Positions 23,003 to 34,575 of a DNA stretch of 64,000 nt are shown piece by piece. The first letter of the stretch is position 1, and every line of letters begins with the position of its first letter. Source of the stretch: Costus lasius (taxonomy: Eukaryota > Streptophyta > Magnoliopsida > Zingiberales > Costaceae); the NCBI GenBank assembly GCA_027563935.2, contig CM050446.2, positions 24,369,501 to 24,433,500 of the forward strand, read 5' to 3'. A program made the translations under genes and the position numbers. Under the pieces are notes generated by a model. The model searched no databases. It had not been told where the DNA came from and saw only the letters and a list, made by a program, of their open reading frames with translations.

Positions 23003-26000
23003 TGATAGGAATCCCGCAAGTGCACGGGTCTATCGAAGTAGTAAAATATCGATCCCACAGGGACTAATGGGCAAGTATCGACAGATCTCGAATTTGCTAG
23101 CTAGACGATGTCGAAATTGGTGAAGTTTAAATGTTGAACTAATTTAATGAACGAGAATGTAAACGGAGGAATCATACGAGAGAAATTTGATGAAAGATGC
23201 ATCAGGATATGGGTTCACCTCTTTGACTCCTTACAATTGAATAATCAAACTCCATTGCCAACTCCAATCTAGTTCAAGGGATTCCTTCCCTGACGTACAG
23301 GTTGGTAACAATCCGCAAATGCACGAATTTATCGAAGTAATAAAAGTTATCGATCCCACGAGGACTACGAAGCTAAGTACTGACTTCTTGACTTGTTCGA
23401 ATCTAAGCAAACTAATTCAATGGTCTATTTAAACTTCTATGCACGAACAAACTCGGAAGTAGCTTTTAAGAGATTCGATTTCTAAAGAATCGGGATTTCA
23501 TGGGTTCGCCACATTGACAGTCATGAGTTGTTAAAAAAAATAACTAAATCACAGAAATTATCTATCATAAAAGGAACTCTTCCCATGATACATACTACCT
23601 CCTCTTTAAGCGTAGTACAATATTTAATTAGATTAACTCCCTACTCTCGTGACAGTTAACCTAATTAAACCCCTTAAGTTCTATGAAGAGTTGGTTAAAC
23701 CCTTCAGACGAATCCAAACTACTCTTGTGATTGGATTCGTATGTCTAATTGAAATAGGTCAGACGTTGCGATTCACCTCTCGGTCCTTCTCGCAACGCCT
23801 AAAACGTAAACTTACTTGGCCAGGGTAAATTACGAAATAAGTGCGATTTCAACTAAATCATGAAGATAAGTTCTAATGAAAGTAGTAAAAGCATGGATTA
23901 ACTCATAAAAGTCAATGGTCTACGCCCAATCATCCCGACAAAAGTATCTACTCACTCATGATATTAAAGAAATACATGATGTTTTTTATGAACAAGTAAG
24001 AACTCATGAAAAATTGCAAGAAATCGCTAAAAAGACTATAGAACCGTCTTCTCCTTAATCTGAGGATGAGGATTAGTCGATCAATCGTCACTTTCAGAGA
24101 GAATCTCACCGAAATATACTTAGAAATCGTGTTGTCGCCTCTATCACCGCCGCCGCTTGTCTTCATCTAAAAAGCCCCCTAAACCTGATCAAAATTTCAT
24201 CTTTTATAGCTGGACCGGTTTGGAACCCATCAAGGAACGGTTCTGCAAAGTTTGGCTCAAATCCAGTTCGAAATAAGTGAGAAACGAGCGAAAAACTCAT
24301 CGGGCGGAAGTTTTTACGGCCCGTGATGAGTTCACAGCTGAGGCCGTGAATGTTTCTGTGCTCAATGGTCTTTGGTCACAGAAAGTTTCATGGTCCGTGA
24401 TGGAATTACGGCCTCACCTGTGAAAGTTTCTATTTATTCTGACACTTAGCTGATTTTCACCTCCCGCTCATCGTCGCTTTTACGGCTGAATCCACAATTA
24501 CGGCCAAGGCCGTAAATGTCTTGTTCTTCACTGTTTTCGCTCCAAATTTGACATGTAGGCTCGTGATCTCCTCGGTAATCATGTCTTAACTTCAAAACTC
24601 TTGAAATCCTTCATTTTAATGTCATTTTACCTATATTTTCATAAAAACCAAGAAAAATGAAGATTCTGTGCAAAATAAGATAAAAACACTAAAAGTAACA
24701 CAAAATCATGTAAATAAGCCCAAAATATTATCTAAAACATAGGCAAAAACACGATGTAAATGCAACGCATCACAGGTCATTCCCACTGATACCCTCATCC
24801 ACTCCCAAGGACTGGTTACCGGTCTAATCTGTAAAGTTCTAACGTTCGGATGGCCATGCAGTCTACCTAAACACGTCTAAGTTCCTAATACTTTCAGGGT
24901 GAGCACAGGTTTACTAAAGGGGTCTCTCCCCCACCAGAATTTTTGGTTTATGAACCTCCACCTACGGAGTACCGGCTCAAGCGCTCCCTTTCGGGCGGCG
25001 CAGGCAAAGGGCACTGAGACAATCCAACACACTGGCGAACTTTTGGTTTATTAGCCGCATCTAAAAACCTAATACTCATGCTAGGGGAGTACAGTTCATC
25101 AAAGGGTTTTCCTTAGCCCCTGATTTATGAACCTCGCTCAGGAAAGTATAGGCTCAAACGCTCCCTTTCGGGCAACATAGGAAAAGGGTACAAACGGATT
25201 GGATAAACTCTTAACCGAATGGTTCCAATGTGTGGGCGGCCTTTTGGTCTTCCCGACGCATCTAAGATCCTGATAATCCCCCAAGGTGAGTAAAGTTCAT
25301 CAAGGGGTCTCTGCCCAGAATTCCTGGTTTATAAACCTCACTTAGGCGACTGAAGGCTCAAGCATCCCCTTTCGGGCAATGCAGGCAAAATGCACACATA
25401 AGGTTATGCAAGGATTTAGGGCATTTGGAGTAAGATTATTACAACTAATAAGTCATCAAAGGGTTACCCCATATCCTGATTTAAGGTTTAGCCGACAAAG
25501 CTCATGATGATAGTATAAACAGTGCTCTTAAACATCACACACAATTGCAGGTTTGTGCTGGAATTACAAAAGAAAGCTAAGATCATGGGATACTTTGCAT
25601 AAGTTACACAATAAGCATGGCAAATCGAATATAGTTTGAGGATCTTCCTTACAACTTGTTCCTGAGGTCTTCTACGCAAGAAAATCTTCAATGGTAGCAT
25701 ATGCGTAGCCCCCTCTTTACTGTTGTGGCCTTCTTCACCAAGGCTCCGCACTTCTCTCGTATCCGAACCCCCCCCCCCTCCGAAATCCTTTTCTGAAGTC
25801 TTTTATATCCTCTCCTCCTAGTGGACTCTCTTCTCTTCCCCATGCTCTGCCAAAATCTTCTGCGCTCCATAAAATTCTAGATTCTGCCGAAAGGAGAAAG
25901 TCTTTGCTGCTCTGTAGACGCTGCAAATGCTGCCAGCCTTCACCTTCACGCCATCATCATTATTCCAGCCGATTTCACCCTCTAAAGGCTGCTCCAGGGC

Positions 26001-26100
26001 TTTTCGTCAACGGGGGACAAAGGACCTAACTATCCTCAAGCTTCCTCCTAGGTTGGGTTAAAGAAACTTGGGTTAAAATCGTGGTTTCAAAATAGGCAGG
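23003..26100 (-). repeat. E2 5' LTR, interrupted and truncated
   Basis: The parts 23003-23302 and 24778-26100 match the other E2 LTR closely. A solo LTR sits between them. The copy ends at 26100 where E3 begins (GGCAGG then TGATGAG), and the last ~290 bases that should follow are found nowhere to the right. Confidence 0.9.
23303..24772 (-). mobile_element. Solo LTR inside the E2 5' LTR
   Basis: 1470 bp, TGGTAACAAT...GCAACGCATCA on the + strand, with CAGGT at 23298-23302 and 24773-24777. The uninterrupted E2 LTR has a single GCAGGTCATTCCC at the same spot (10266), confirming a clean insertion. The sequence resembles the E1 LTR (CGATCCCACGAGGAC, CTACTCTCGTGACAGTTAA) but is a separate family member. 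No coding content. Confidence 0.94.
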
Positions 26101-27576
26101 TGATGAGTGTTATTTTTATATAATTTAAAGTACCATTCATATGATCTTTTCAGACTTTTGTCTTGTTTTGTATCTGAATTTAGTATCTTTTCTCGTTAAG
26201 TACAGAATCTTCACTATTTTTCACATTAATTATGAAATGTAGGTCAATTTACTATATTTTCATGAAGATTTTGATGATATGATGTTACTAGAAGATTCCT
26301 CACAGTGCTAGGAGGTCACAGGTCAAATTTGAGGTAAATCGGAGCTTTCTACAGAGAACACGGGCAGGCCATGTTCACCGTCACGGCCATGATCATCTCG
26401 GCAGAACTCTGCAGCAATCTGCGAGCCAGACACGGCCTACCCATTCCTCCCATCACGGCCATGATGACTTACTCACAGACTGACGAACTCATCACGACCT
26501 GGCCGTGATGGACATCACGGCCGTGACAGCTTCCGCTAGATTCGACCTTTCGACGATTTTTCGCCCGATTTGGGTGATTGTGAAGTCAGAATTTGTTGAA
26601 ATTTGGAGAGAAACTTCCTAATTGCCTAAGGAAGAGATAGAGCCATAAAATAGGATTTTTTGAGTGGTTTTGCAGGTCGAACTTTAGGGAGAACACGACT
26701 AGGGCGAGAAAGGGCGATTTTCAACATTCAAGGGCTCGTTTGATCCAGATTCTTTTGGGCTATCGAGAGAAGACCAAAGATCTATCATCTGCTACCCTTG
26801 TATTGTAATTTCCCTTCTTTTTGAATATATTTTCTTGGGTTTTCTTTGTCAAACGATGCATGTTTTAGTGTAAAACCCTTATTCGGGACTCAGGCAAAGC
26901 CCATTGGAAAATTCTTCACATGTAAAACTCTTTTTATGAATCTCAGTGCATTTATTTAGTAAATTGCTTATTATGATTAGGTGTACTTATTGTGTATTAA
27001 TGTTTTGGCCAAGCATTTGTATGTGTTAAGCATTTCGAGAAATACTGAGGGGTGAATCGTAACACTCGACTGCCCAACCTTAACTTGTGACTTTAAATTA
27101 CAAGGTCGTTCAAGGTCACTCGAGGACTTACGATCATCATAGAGCCCATTGGGTCTTTCTTAAGTTAATTTTACTACGAGAGTAGAAAATTAGCTTAAGT
27201 AGGCACCGGATTATGCTTCGAGAGAAGATAATCTGTACCATAGGATTGATCGCATTAAGCGCTTTACTGTCAGATTATGCTTCAAGAGAAGGTGATCTGT
27301 TTTCCCATTTCCTAATTTATGATTCAATGTTTTACATTATTCATTCAACGTGGTGAAACCTGTGGTCCCGAACAGTTGCAAAACAATGCTTTTCCCTATT
27401 AGTCACCAATCTCTAAGTTGATAATTAAGGTTTAGCTTAGATAGTTAATTTTCTTAACTCTATATTGAATATCTAGCTTTCAATGACACTTAAAGCCGGT
27501 ACTTGACACCTTTCTCCCTAGGGACGATCTTATTTACTACTTCGATAAAAACCGTATGCTTGCGGGAGGCCTATCA
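26101..27576 (+). repeat. E3 5' LTR
   Basis: 1476 bp, beginning TGATGAGTGT and ending GGCCTATCA. Nearly the same sequence recurs at 31927-33379. It contains a CACGGCC/GGCCATGA palindrome cluster at 26360-26530. Confidence 0.93.
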
Positions 27577-27582
27577 AGTTTT

Positions 27583-27600
27583 TGGCGCCGTTGCCAGGGA
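27583..27600 (+). other. E3 primer-binding site (tRNA-Asp type)
   Basis: TGGCGCCGTTGCCAGGGA, complementary to the 3' end of plant tRNA-Asp with one mismatch, six bases after the LTR. Confidence 0.9.
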
Positions 27601-27759
27601 GCTAGGCATAGTCAATATCAACTAAATCGTTGATTTGATAGACTAGATACATTTTGTTTTTATTTGCTTTTTGTATTTATTTTAGTGCATTAGTTATTAC
27701 CTCTTTTATTCTTCCTATCTTCAAGCTTATATTAATTATCTGGTTAGCTAACCTTGTGC

Positions 27760-28963
27760 ATGCCAAGAACAGTTAGAATAGGTCAATTAGTGCCAAAAGA
27801 TCCCGAAATTGAAAGGACCCTCCGAGCTCAGAGGAACAATCAGGATCAACAATTTGAGGAAGCCCCTCCGGACCCGTCTACTGCAATGGACTAGAACCGC
27901 TTACTACGAGATTTTGTTGCACCCAATGTATAGAGCTTGCACTCTAGCATTGTTTGACCGTCGGTCGAAGCAAATAATTTTGAGATAAAGCCCGCCCTTG
28001 TGCATATGGTTCAGCAGAACCAATTCAGTGGTTCACCACAAGATGATCCAAATTTACATTTATCTATTTTTCTTGAATAGTGTGATACCCTCAAAATTAA
28101 TGGGGTAACTTTTGATGCAATACGCTTACGACTCTTTCCTTTCTCCCTCAGGGATCGCGCGCGCATGGCTACAGTTCCTCCCACAAGGATCCATCACTAC
28201 ATGGGATCAGCTTTCCCATGCGTTCCTCTCCAAATACTTCCCACCGACCAAGACGGCTTAGTTGAGGAACCAGATAACAAATTTTAGCTAGAGGGAAGGC
28301 GAGTCGCTCTACGAGGCCTGGGACCGTTTTAAGGAGTTGCTACGAATGTCCCCACATCACGGACTCAAAAAATGGGTATTAGTGCATACTTTTTATAACT
28401 GTCTTCTATATAACACTCGCCTATTTGTAGACGCAGTCGCGGGTGGAGCACTTATGAACAAGAACATTGACGATGCCATGAATTTGATCGAGGACATGGC
28501 TCTAAATCATTACCAATGGACGAGTGAGAGAAACGTCCCGGTAAGAGGAGGTAAGTATGACCTTAACATGTTGAGTTCGTTGGCGGCTAAGGTTGACTCC
28601 TTATCCCATCAACTAACTTCAATGAATTTTAATACATCGTCTGTAAATTCTATTATTTGTGAAGTTTGTGGTAACTTGGGACATGATGCTGCTAACTGCC
28701 AAATTATGGCTCCTTCTTCCTCTGATTTATCTTTAGACCAAGTTAATGCTTTGCAGCAAGATCAGAGGAACATGAATGACCCATTTTCAGGCACATATAA
28801 TCCCGGGTGGAGAAATCATTCGAACTTATCCTACCGGAACACTCAGACCCAAGCCAACCCACTGAACTACAACAATCAAGCTCCCCAGGGAAATTTTAGC
28901 AATCAGTTTCCCCAGTCATCCTTCAGGCCACCACCTAGACTTCCACAACGACAATTCAATTAA
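27760..28963 (+). pseudogene. E3 gag, broken
   Basis: Starts at the ATG at 27760 (MPRTVRIGQLVPKDP). The capsid part has [39 protein letters not shown] and HHYQW-like blocks; the knuckle is CEVCGNLGHDAANC near 28659-28700. A TAG soon after the N-terminus, further stops and at least one frameshift separate 27760 from the open stretch 28337-28963. That stretch ends in an Asn/Pro/Gln-rich tail (LPQRQFN) at TAA 28961-28963; the protease frame continues in the same frame after it. Confidence 0.87.
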
Positions 28964-28978
28964 CCACAGAAGTCCAAT

Positions 28979-30244
28979 TTGGAAATACTGCTTGAGAACT
29001 TTGTCACCATCCAGTCTAAGAGAAATGAAGATGTGGACGAGTCTATCAGGCAATTGAATTCTAAGGTAGATTCATTGATCACGCACTTTAGGATGCTAGA
29101 GAACCAGATCACCCAGCAAGCAAGTTCATCAGCCCGACCTGCTGGGAAGCTTCCTTCCCAACCCGAGGCTAATCTAAGAGAGCACTGTAACGTGATTATG
29201 ATTTACAATGGTGCTCAAATGGAAGACCCTCAAGTGGCAGAGGGGGATTGCATAAGTGAAGAGTTGTCTAATGTAAGCAAAGATGCCAAGTGTTCAAGGG
29301 AGATAGATATCGAGTCAAAGGTTCAACTGGCTCCAGTCCTAGTTCCTTCACCACCTCACGCACCACCAATTTTTGGTTCTCAGAGATTGGCCAAGGCATT
29401 GACAGGACAGTTCAGCTCACTAATGCCTACAAAGCTTCAAGATCCGGGTAGTTTTTTAGTCTCTTGTAGTATTAGCAATTTTACCATTGAGAGGGCACTC
29501 TGTGATTTGGGGGCTAGTGTGAGTATCATGTCTCTCTCCTTGTTCCAAAGTTTGGACTTGGGAGGCTTGGAACCCACACACATAGCTCTTCAATTTGCAA
29601 ATGGCTCTATACATCGCCCAGTGGGAGTAGTTGAGGATGTGCGGATAAAAGTCGGAGAACTTTTTGTCCCTGTTGACTTTATAGTTTTGGATATGTCAGA
29701 AAATTTAAGACTACCACTTATTTTGGGCCGCCCTTTCCTAGCCACCACCAGGGCCGTTATAGATGTCAAAAAGGGGAAGCTATCTCTAAACTTCTGTGAT
29801 ACTATTTTAAATTTTTATCTATCCGCTCTTACGCCGGATTTTCCTTTTTCAGGCTCATGCTTTAGTGTTGCAACAGTGCTTGAGCTTGCAAATTGTTCGT
29901 GCCACAAGTGGGATTTTCTTGCATTCCACCGTTGCACTGATATGGAAGCAGGTGCTACTTTGATGAGGGAGGACCAGACCATTCGAGATAACTTGATTGA
30001 AGCGGACCCCGACTTTGGTTGCGCGCGAATGTTCCTTAGTGGGGTTGATGAGTCATATTTATTTGATTTTAGGAAGACAGACTTTGCACATAAACATGTT
30101 CTTATTTTACAAGATTTAAAAACATTCTATGCTATACACCTATTACTATTACTGCTTATCTCTATAGGTGTGAATTTTAGGCGAAGAAGAAAGAGGCGTT
30201 CATATGCCATTTCTTCTTCCTCTGATCCATTGGACGTGCCCTGA
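28979..30244 (+). CDS. E3 gag-protease linker, aspartic protease and hydrophobic-basic tail
   Basis: 421 open codons, starting at a conventional ATG 16 bases after the gag stop and in the same frame. Residues 1-140 are linker (PSPPHAPPIFGSQRLAKAL). Residues 145-285 are a retropepsin-like domain: RALCDLGASVSIMSLSLF with the catalytic Asp, LPLILGRPFLATTRAVIDV. The last 135 residues match no pol domain I know; they end in a hydrophobic run AIHLLLLLLISIGVNF (about 385-400) followed by RRRRKRR. No RT, RNase H or integrase follows. It may depend on another element's pol. Confidence 0.8.
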   Translation: MEILLENFVTIQSKRNEDVDESIRQLNSKVDSLITHFRMLENQITQQASSSARPAGKLPSQPEANLREHCNVIMIYNGAQMEDPQVAEGDCISEELSNVSKDAKCSREIDIESKVQLAPVLVPSPPHAPPIFGSQRLAKALTGQFSSLMPTKLQDPGSFLVSCSISNFTIERALCDLGASVSIMSLSLFQSLDLGGLEPTHIALQFANGSIHRPVGVVEDVRIKVGELFVPVDFIVLDMSENLRLPLILGRPFLATTRAVIDVKKGKLSLNFCDTILNFYLSALTPDFPFSGSCFSVATVLELANCSCHKWDFLAFHRCTDMEAGATLMREDQTIRDNLIEADPDFGCARMFLSGVDESYLFDFRKTDFAHKHVLILQDLKTFYAIHLLLLLLISIGVNFRRRRKRRSYAISSSSDPLDVP

Positions 30245-31926
30245 AGCACGATCATTGGTCAAGCTGTGGACCTAAAACCAGCGCTGCTTGGGAGGCACCC
30301 CAAGGATTTATCTCTTATTGTGTTGTACTTGTTTAAATAGACTTTGATGTTTATTGTTGTGATTGTTTATTTTGTTGTATTGTTATTTGTTTTGATAATT
30401 TTTGTGATATCTCATGGCAAAATTTTTATGATTTTATACATTGAATGGCATCTTACTCATGGTGGAAATTTATTGTAATTTTTCAGGTAATTTTTGCATA
30501 TCGCCGTAGTGATCACGACCAGGCTATGACGGCCATCATGGCCGTGATCGCCTCGTCGTATCAAAGGCGGCTTACCGAAGCTGACACGGCTATGCCGTGT
30601 TGTTCATCATGGGCGTGATTGGCGCTTGGGTGATATTGAGACCGAGTAGACTCTTCAGGGTCGGGTCCAGGCGGAGCAAACTCGGGCCATTCAAGAAATG
30701 GAGCGCATCTTGAACACTCGGCGATGGTGATCTTGCCTTGTCCTTAGTAAGTTGTTTTGATATCTTGTACTTTTGAGCTGCATAGGAGACTATGCAATTC
30801 TTTGTCGTGGGTAGAGGGTTTCCCTCTTTGTTTGTGTTTGTTGTTAGTGTACTTTTAGTGTGTTATGTTTTGTTTCATTATACACTGAGTTTCATGATGA
30901 TATTAATGCATGTGCTTCAATGATATTAATGCTTGTCCTTCTGATCTTGTGATAGTGCAAAACTCTAAGTCTGTGATGGTTTTTCCAGTTATTTTGACTT
31001 TGCTTTCGGTTATTAAGCTATTTAGAGCTATGATGTAGAAAGTCTAGTTTGTTCTTTGTGTTAAAGTAGTTCTTATTATGACTACTTTTATGCATTCAAT
31101 CCAAATTTTTAGATTATTATTGAGTATGATTCTACTGTAGCATGAATAATGTTTATTGGTTAAACCTTATTTTCTAACTTAATTATTGGCACGAAGCTAT
31201 GTTGTTGATTGGTCATGATTATATTATTCCTTGTTTCGGCCCTTTATTCTGGTTGCATACATTTGCTTAATGAAAAAAATAAATAAAAAAAAAAGTGAGA
31301 AAAAAGGGCAGTGGTACCTAAGTGACAATGAACCCAATGATTCATCCAACTTGGCACTGTCGACATAAAAAAAAGAGAATAAAAAGGAACATGAGAAAAG
31401 AAGGGGTTTGGTAAAGGTGAACAACTCCACTTTCTTCTAACTTAGTGTGAAGAAATGAGTTTTGTGTGCATTATGTGGTGTACATACTCTGAATTTGCTT
31501 ACTAACTAAGTACCGGGGGTGCATTCATCACAAATGTTTGTCCTTCGCGTCACAAGATTAAAGGAAAATTCAGGGAAGTAGCTTGAGCCAACCGATTATA
31601 ATTCATGATTCCATTATTGCAATTTGACAAGCTCTTTTGGTGCAACTTAGTTAAATTGGCTAACTATATAAGGAATTGACGATTATGCATGGTCTCAATA
31701 TAGTGATAGTGTTTAATTCTTTTTCAGATTTGAGGTTTCACTTTGAGAATTATTTCTGTTATTAGTTTTGATTGTATCTCAATTTTATTCTTAAACGATG
31801 GATTGAGTATAATGGTTTTCATGTTAGACAATACTTTGACCTTAGAACATTAATCTTTCATTATCCTTGATTTTCTAAATGGTTTAATTGCTTGAGGACA
31901 AGTAAGATTTTAAGTCTGTGATATTT
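30245..31926 (+). other. E3 3' untranslated region
   Basis: The start has the GGGAGGCACCCC phrase that follows pol in Athila-like elements, though pol is absent. 30500-30620 has GGCCATCATGGCCGTGAT palindromes. At 30680-30728 a short piece resembles the end of the extra ORF (MERILNTRRW then TGA). 31310-31370 has one copy of the CAGTGGTACC...ACTTGGCACTG motif. It ends with TTGCTTGAGGACAAG and the polypurine region before the LTR. Confidence 0.65.
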
Positions 31927-33379
31927 TGATGAGTGTTATTTTTATATAATTTAAAGTATCATTCATATGATCTTTTCAGACTTTTGTCTTGTTTTGTATC
32001 TGAATTTAGTATCTTTTCTCGTTAAGTACAGAATCTTCACTATTTTTCATATTATTTGTGAAATGTATGTCATTTTACCATATTTTTGTGAAGATTTTGA
32101 TGATTTAATGTTACTAGAAGATTCCTCACAGTGCTAGGCGGTCACATGTCAAATTTGAGGCAAATCGGAGTTTTCTGCAGAGAACACGGGCAGGCCATGT
32201 TCACCGTCACGGCCATGATCATCTAGGCAGAACTCTACAGCAATCTGTGAGCCAAACATGGCCTACCCGTTCCAACCATCACAGCCATGACGACTTACTC
32301 GCAGACTGACGAACGCATCACGGCCGTGACAGCTTCCGCCAGATTCGACCTTTCGATGGTTTTTCGCCCGATTTGGGTGATTCTAAAGTCAGAATTTGCT
32401 GAAATTTGGAGGAAAACTTCCTAACTGCCTAAGGAAGAGATAGAGTCATAAAAAAGGATTTTTGGAGCGGTTTTGGGGATCAAACTTTGGGGAGAACGCG
32501 ACTAGGGCGAGAAAGGGCAATTTTCAACATTCAAGGGCTCGTTTGATCCAGATTCTTTGGGGCTATCGAGAGAAGACCAAAGATCTATCGTCTCCTACCC
32601 TTGTATTGTAATTTTCCTTCTTTTTGAATATATTTACTTGAGTTTTCTTTGTCAAACGATGCATGTTTTAGTGTAAAACCCTTATTCGGGACTTAGGTAA
32701 AGCCCGTTGGAAAATTCTTTACATGTAAAACTCTTTTTATGAATCTCAGTGCATTTATTTAGTAAATTGCTTATTATGATTGGGTGTACTTATTGTGTAT
32801 TAATGTTTTGGCCAAGCATTTGTATGTGTTAAGCATTACGAGAAATACCGAGAGGTAAATCGTAACACTCGACTGCCCAACCTTAACTTGTGACTTTGAA
32901 TTACAAGAGTCGTTCAAGGTCACTCAAGGACTTACGATCATCATAGAGCCCATTGGGTCTTTCTTAAGTTAATTTTGCTACGAGAGTAGGAAATTAGCTT
33001 AAGTAGGCACCGGATTATGCTTCGAGAGAAGGTAATCTGTACCATAGGATTGATCGCCTTAAGTGCTTTACCGTCAGATTATGCTTCGAGAGAAGGTGAT
33101 CTGTTTTCCAATTTCCTAATTTATGATTTAATGTTTTACATTATTCATTCAACGTGGTGAAACCTGTGGTCCCGAACAGTTGCAAAACAATGCTTTTCCC
33201 TATTAGTCACCAATCTCTTAAGTTGATAATTAAGGTTTAGCTTAGATAGTTAATTTTCTTAACTCTATTTTGAATATCTAGCTTTCAATGACGCTTAAAG
33301 CCGGTACTTGACACCTTTCTCCCTAGGGACGATCTTATTTACTACTTCGATAGAAACCGTACGCTTGCGGGGCCTATCA
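31927..33379 (+). repeat. E3 second LTR
   Basis: 1453 bp with the same ends as 26101-27576. The main difference is the loss of about 20 bases in the CACGGCC palindrome cluster near 32310. It is followed, unusually for a 3' LTR, by a primer-binding site. Confidence 0.92.
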
Positions 33380-33418
33380 AGTTTTTGACGCCATTGCCGG
33401 GGAGCAAGGCATAGTCAA
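33380..33418 (+). other. Second primer-binding site and leader stub after the right E3 LTR
   Basis: TGACGCCATTGCCGGGGA (33386-33403) is a tRNA-Asp primer site with two changes, followed by AGCAAGGCATAGTCAA, which matches the E3 leader at 27601-27616. Similarity stops at about 33418, where E1 gag sequence (minus) begins. The bases at the join, TCAAATTCACCCTT, occur again in E1 at about 33558. Confidence 0.85.
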
Positions 33419-34154
33419 ATTCACCCTTTCTTATTTTTCTCCTTGCAGGGCTGATGGTTCATTTGGTGGTGGTGGTAGAATATGCATAGTATCCTCTTTC
33501 TTATTTTTCTCCTCAATTTCTTTCTCTTCAATGGGGGTATTTCATCCTAACCCAATCAAATTCACCCTTATCTATCTCGCTACTTCTTAATTGAGGATCC
33601 TTAAATTTCTTATCTTTCTTCCCACAAGATTCCAAAAGTTCAAATTTTTCTTCAAATATGTCCCAAGTATTTGTGTTGCAAGGCACTATGTTATGTGAGA
33701 GGGGACTGGATGACTAGTAAAGTGCTGAAGAAGGGTTAATGGGGTATTTAAAATTTTTAAGATTATCAAAATTTAAAAAAGTTAAATCATAATCTATTTC
33801 TGGAGTCATGTCTAATAATTGTTTCAACTCTGCAAAATTCTCAGATTCATCTTGGATTCCTTCCTCTATGTCATTTTTATTAGTGCCATAAATTATACTA
33901 TGAAGTTCCTCACTTTGATTGGTCATAGCAGCTATAGAGTTTTCAAGCAGGATTTCTAAGTTGAATTCCTGAGGTTGACTAAAGTTTGATTGTGGAATAG
34001 GTGTTGGGTCGTTCTGATAAAGTAAGTTTTGATGGTTCTCCCAACCTAGATTGCATGTACTAGGGCATGAGTTAAATGATGAAGCAATCCTTGATTGACA
34101 TTCTGTATAATGATGCCCATGATATCCACAAATATCGTAAGTAATAGATTTCAA
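33419..34154 (-). pseudogene. E1 gag remnant
   Basis: 146 open codons at 34154-33714 with the knuckle CDICGYHGHHYTEC (C-x2-C-x4-H-x4-C), then CNLGWENHQNLLYQN and FNLEILLENSIAAMTNQSEEL, as in other Athila gags. Past the stop, 33713-33419 keeps gag-linker phrases (PPPPNEPSALQG) in broken frames. The capsid half is missing: only about 400 bases separate the knuckle from the primer site. Confidence 0.75.
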
Positions 34155-34575
34155 CTTAAAATATTACATAATTAAATAATCAGTTTATTGAATAAAGGAA
34201 TTTACCTTTGTTGTAAGTGATTATAATGCATCTGTGCCATATTCTCTTGTCATTATCGGTGGCACATACCTCTAATTTGACCATTGACATTGGTTAAATA
34301 TCATATTTTTAATTTATGCAATAAAATTCAAAAATATATAATGTAAAATAGGAAAAGCAAAACAAAGCTTAAAATATCTAGTCTAGTGATTTCTAGTATG
34401 AGATTTCCTGTTCATACAATGTGTTAATCCAAAAAGAGAAAAATAGCTTAAACTAACTATAAAGAAAAAAATTCAAAAAATATATAAAAATAAAAATAAA
34501 AAAATGTCTAGTCTATAAATCTCACGATTCAATCGATATTAACTGGCCTGATCCCCGATAACGGCGCCCAAAACT
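34155..34575 (-). other. E1 leader and primer-binding site
   Basis: AT-rich leader. The primer site at 34552-34569 reads TCCCCGATAACGGCGCCC on the + strand, matching the tRNA-Asp 3' end with three changes. It lies six bases from the LTR at 34576. Confidence 0.8.

Larger units (their letters stand above)
9971..26100 (-). mobile_element. E2: Athila-like gypsy element with full but broken gag-pol, minus strand
   Basis: The downstream LTR is complete (9971-11892); the upstream LTR (23003-26100) carries a solo LTR and is cut off at 26100 by E3. Between them, on the minus strand in order, are the primer site (22979-22996), gag, protease, RT, RNase H, integrase and an extra ORF. The five bases left of it are GTGAA; the matching right copy is lost. 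Pol has stops and frameshifts throughout, and a solo LTR splits RT. It sits in the E1 3' region. Domain order PR-RT-RH-IN assigns it to Ty3/gypsy, and the tRNA-Asp primer plus the extra 3' ORF to the Athila group. Confidence 0.9.
26101..33418 (+). mobile_element. E3: gag-protease Athila-like element, + strand, with an extra LTR-primer-site end
   Basis: LTRs at 26101-27576 and 31927-33379 are direct repeats with TGATGAG...CTATCA ends. A tRNA-Asp primer site follows the first LTR (27583-27600); a polypurine region precedes the second. The inside codes for gag and protease only. The second LTR is followed by another primer site and about 30 bp of leader, and then the sequence becomes E1 gag. On the left, E3 interrupts the E2 LTR after GCAGG; the right copy of this duplication is missing. 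Confidence 0.88.

Noticed and set aside
28337..30244. Treating gag and protease of E3 as one intact ORF
   Set aside because: An in-frame TAA lies at 28961-28963 and the gag N-terminus has further stops.
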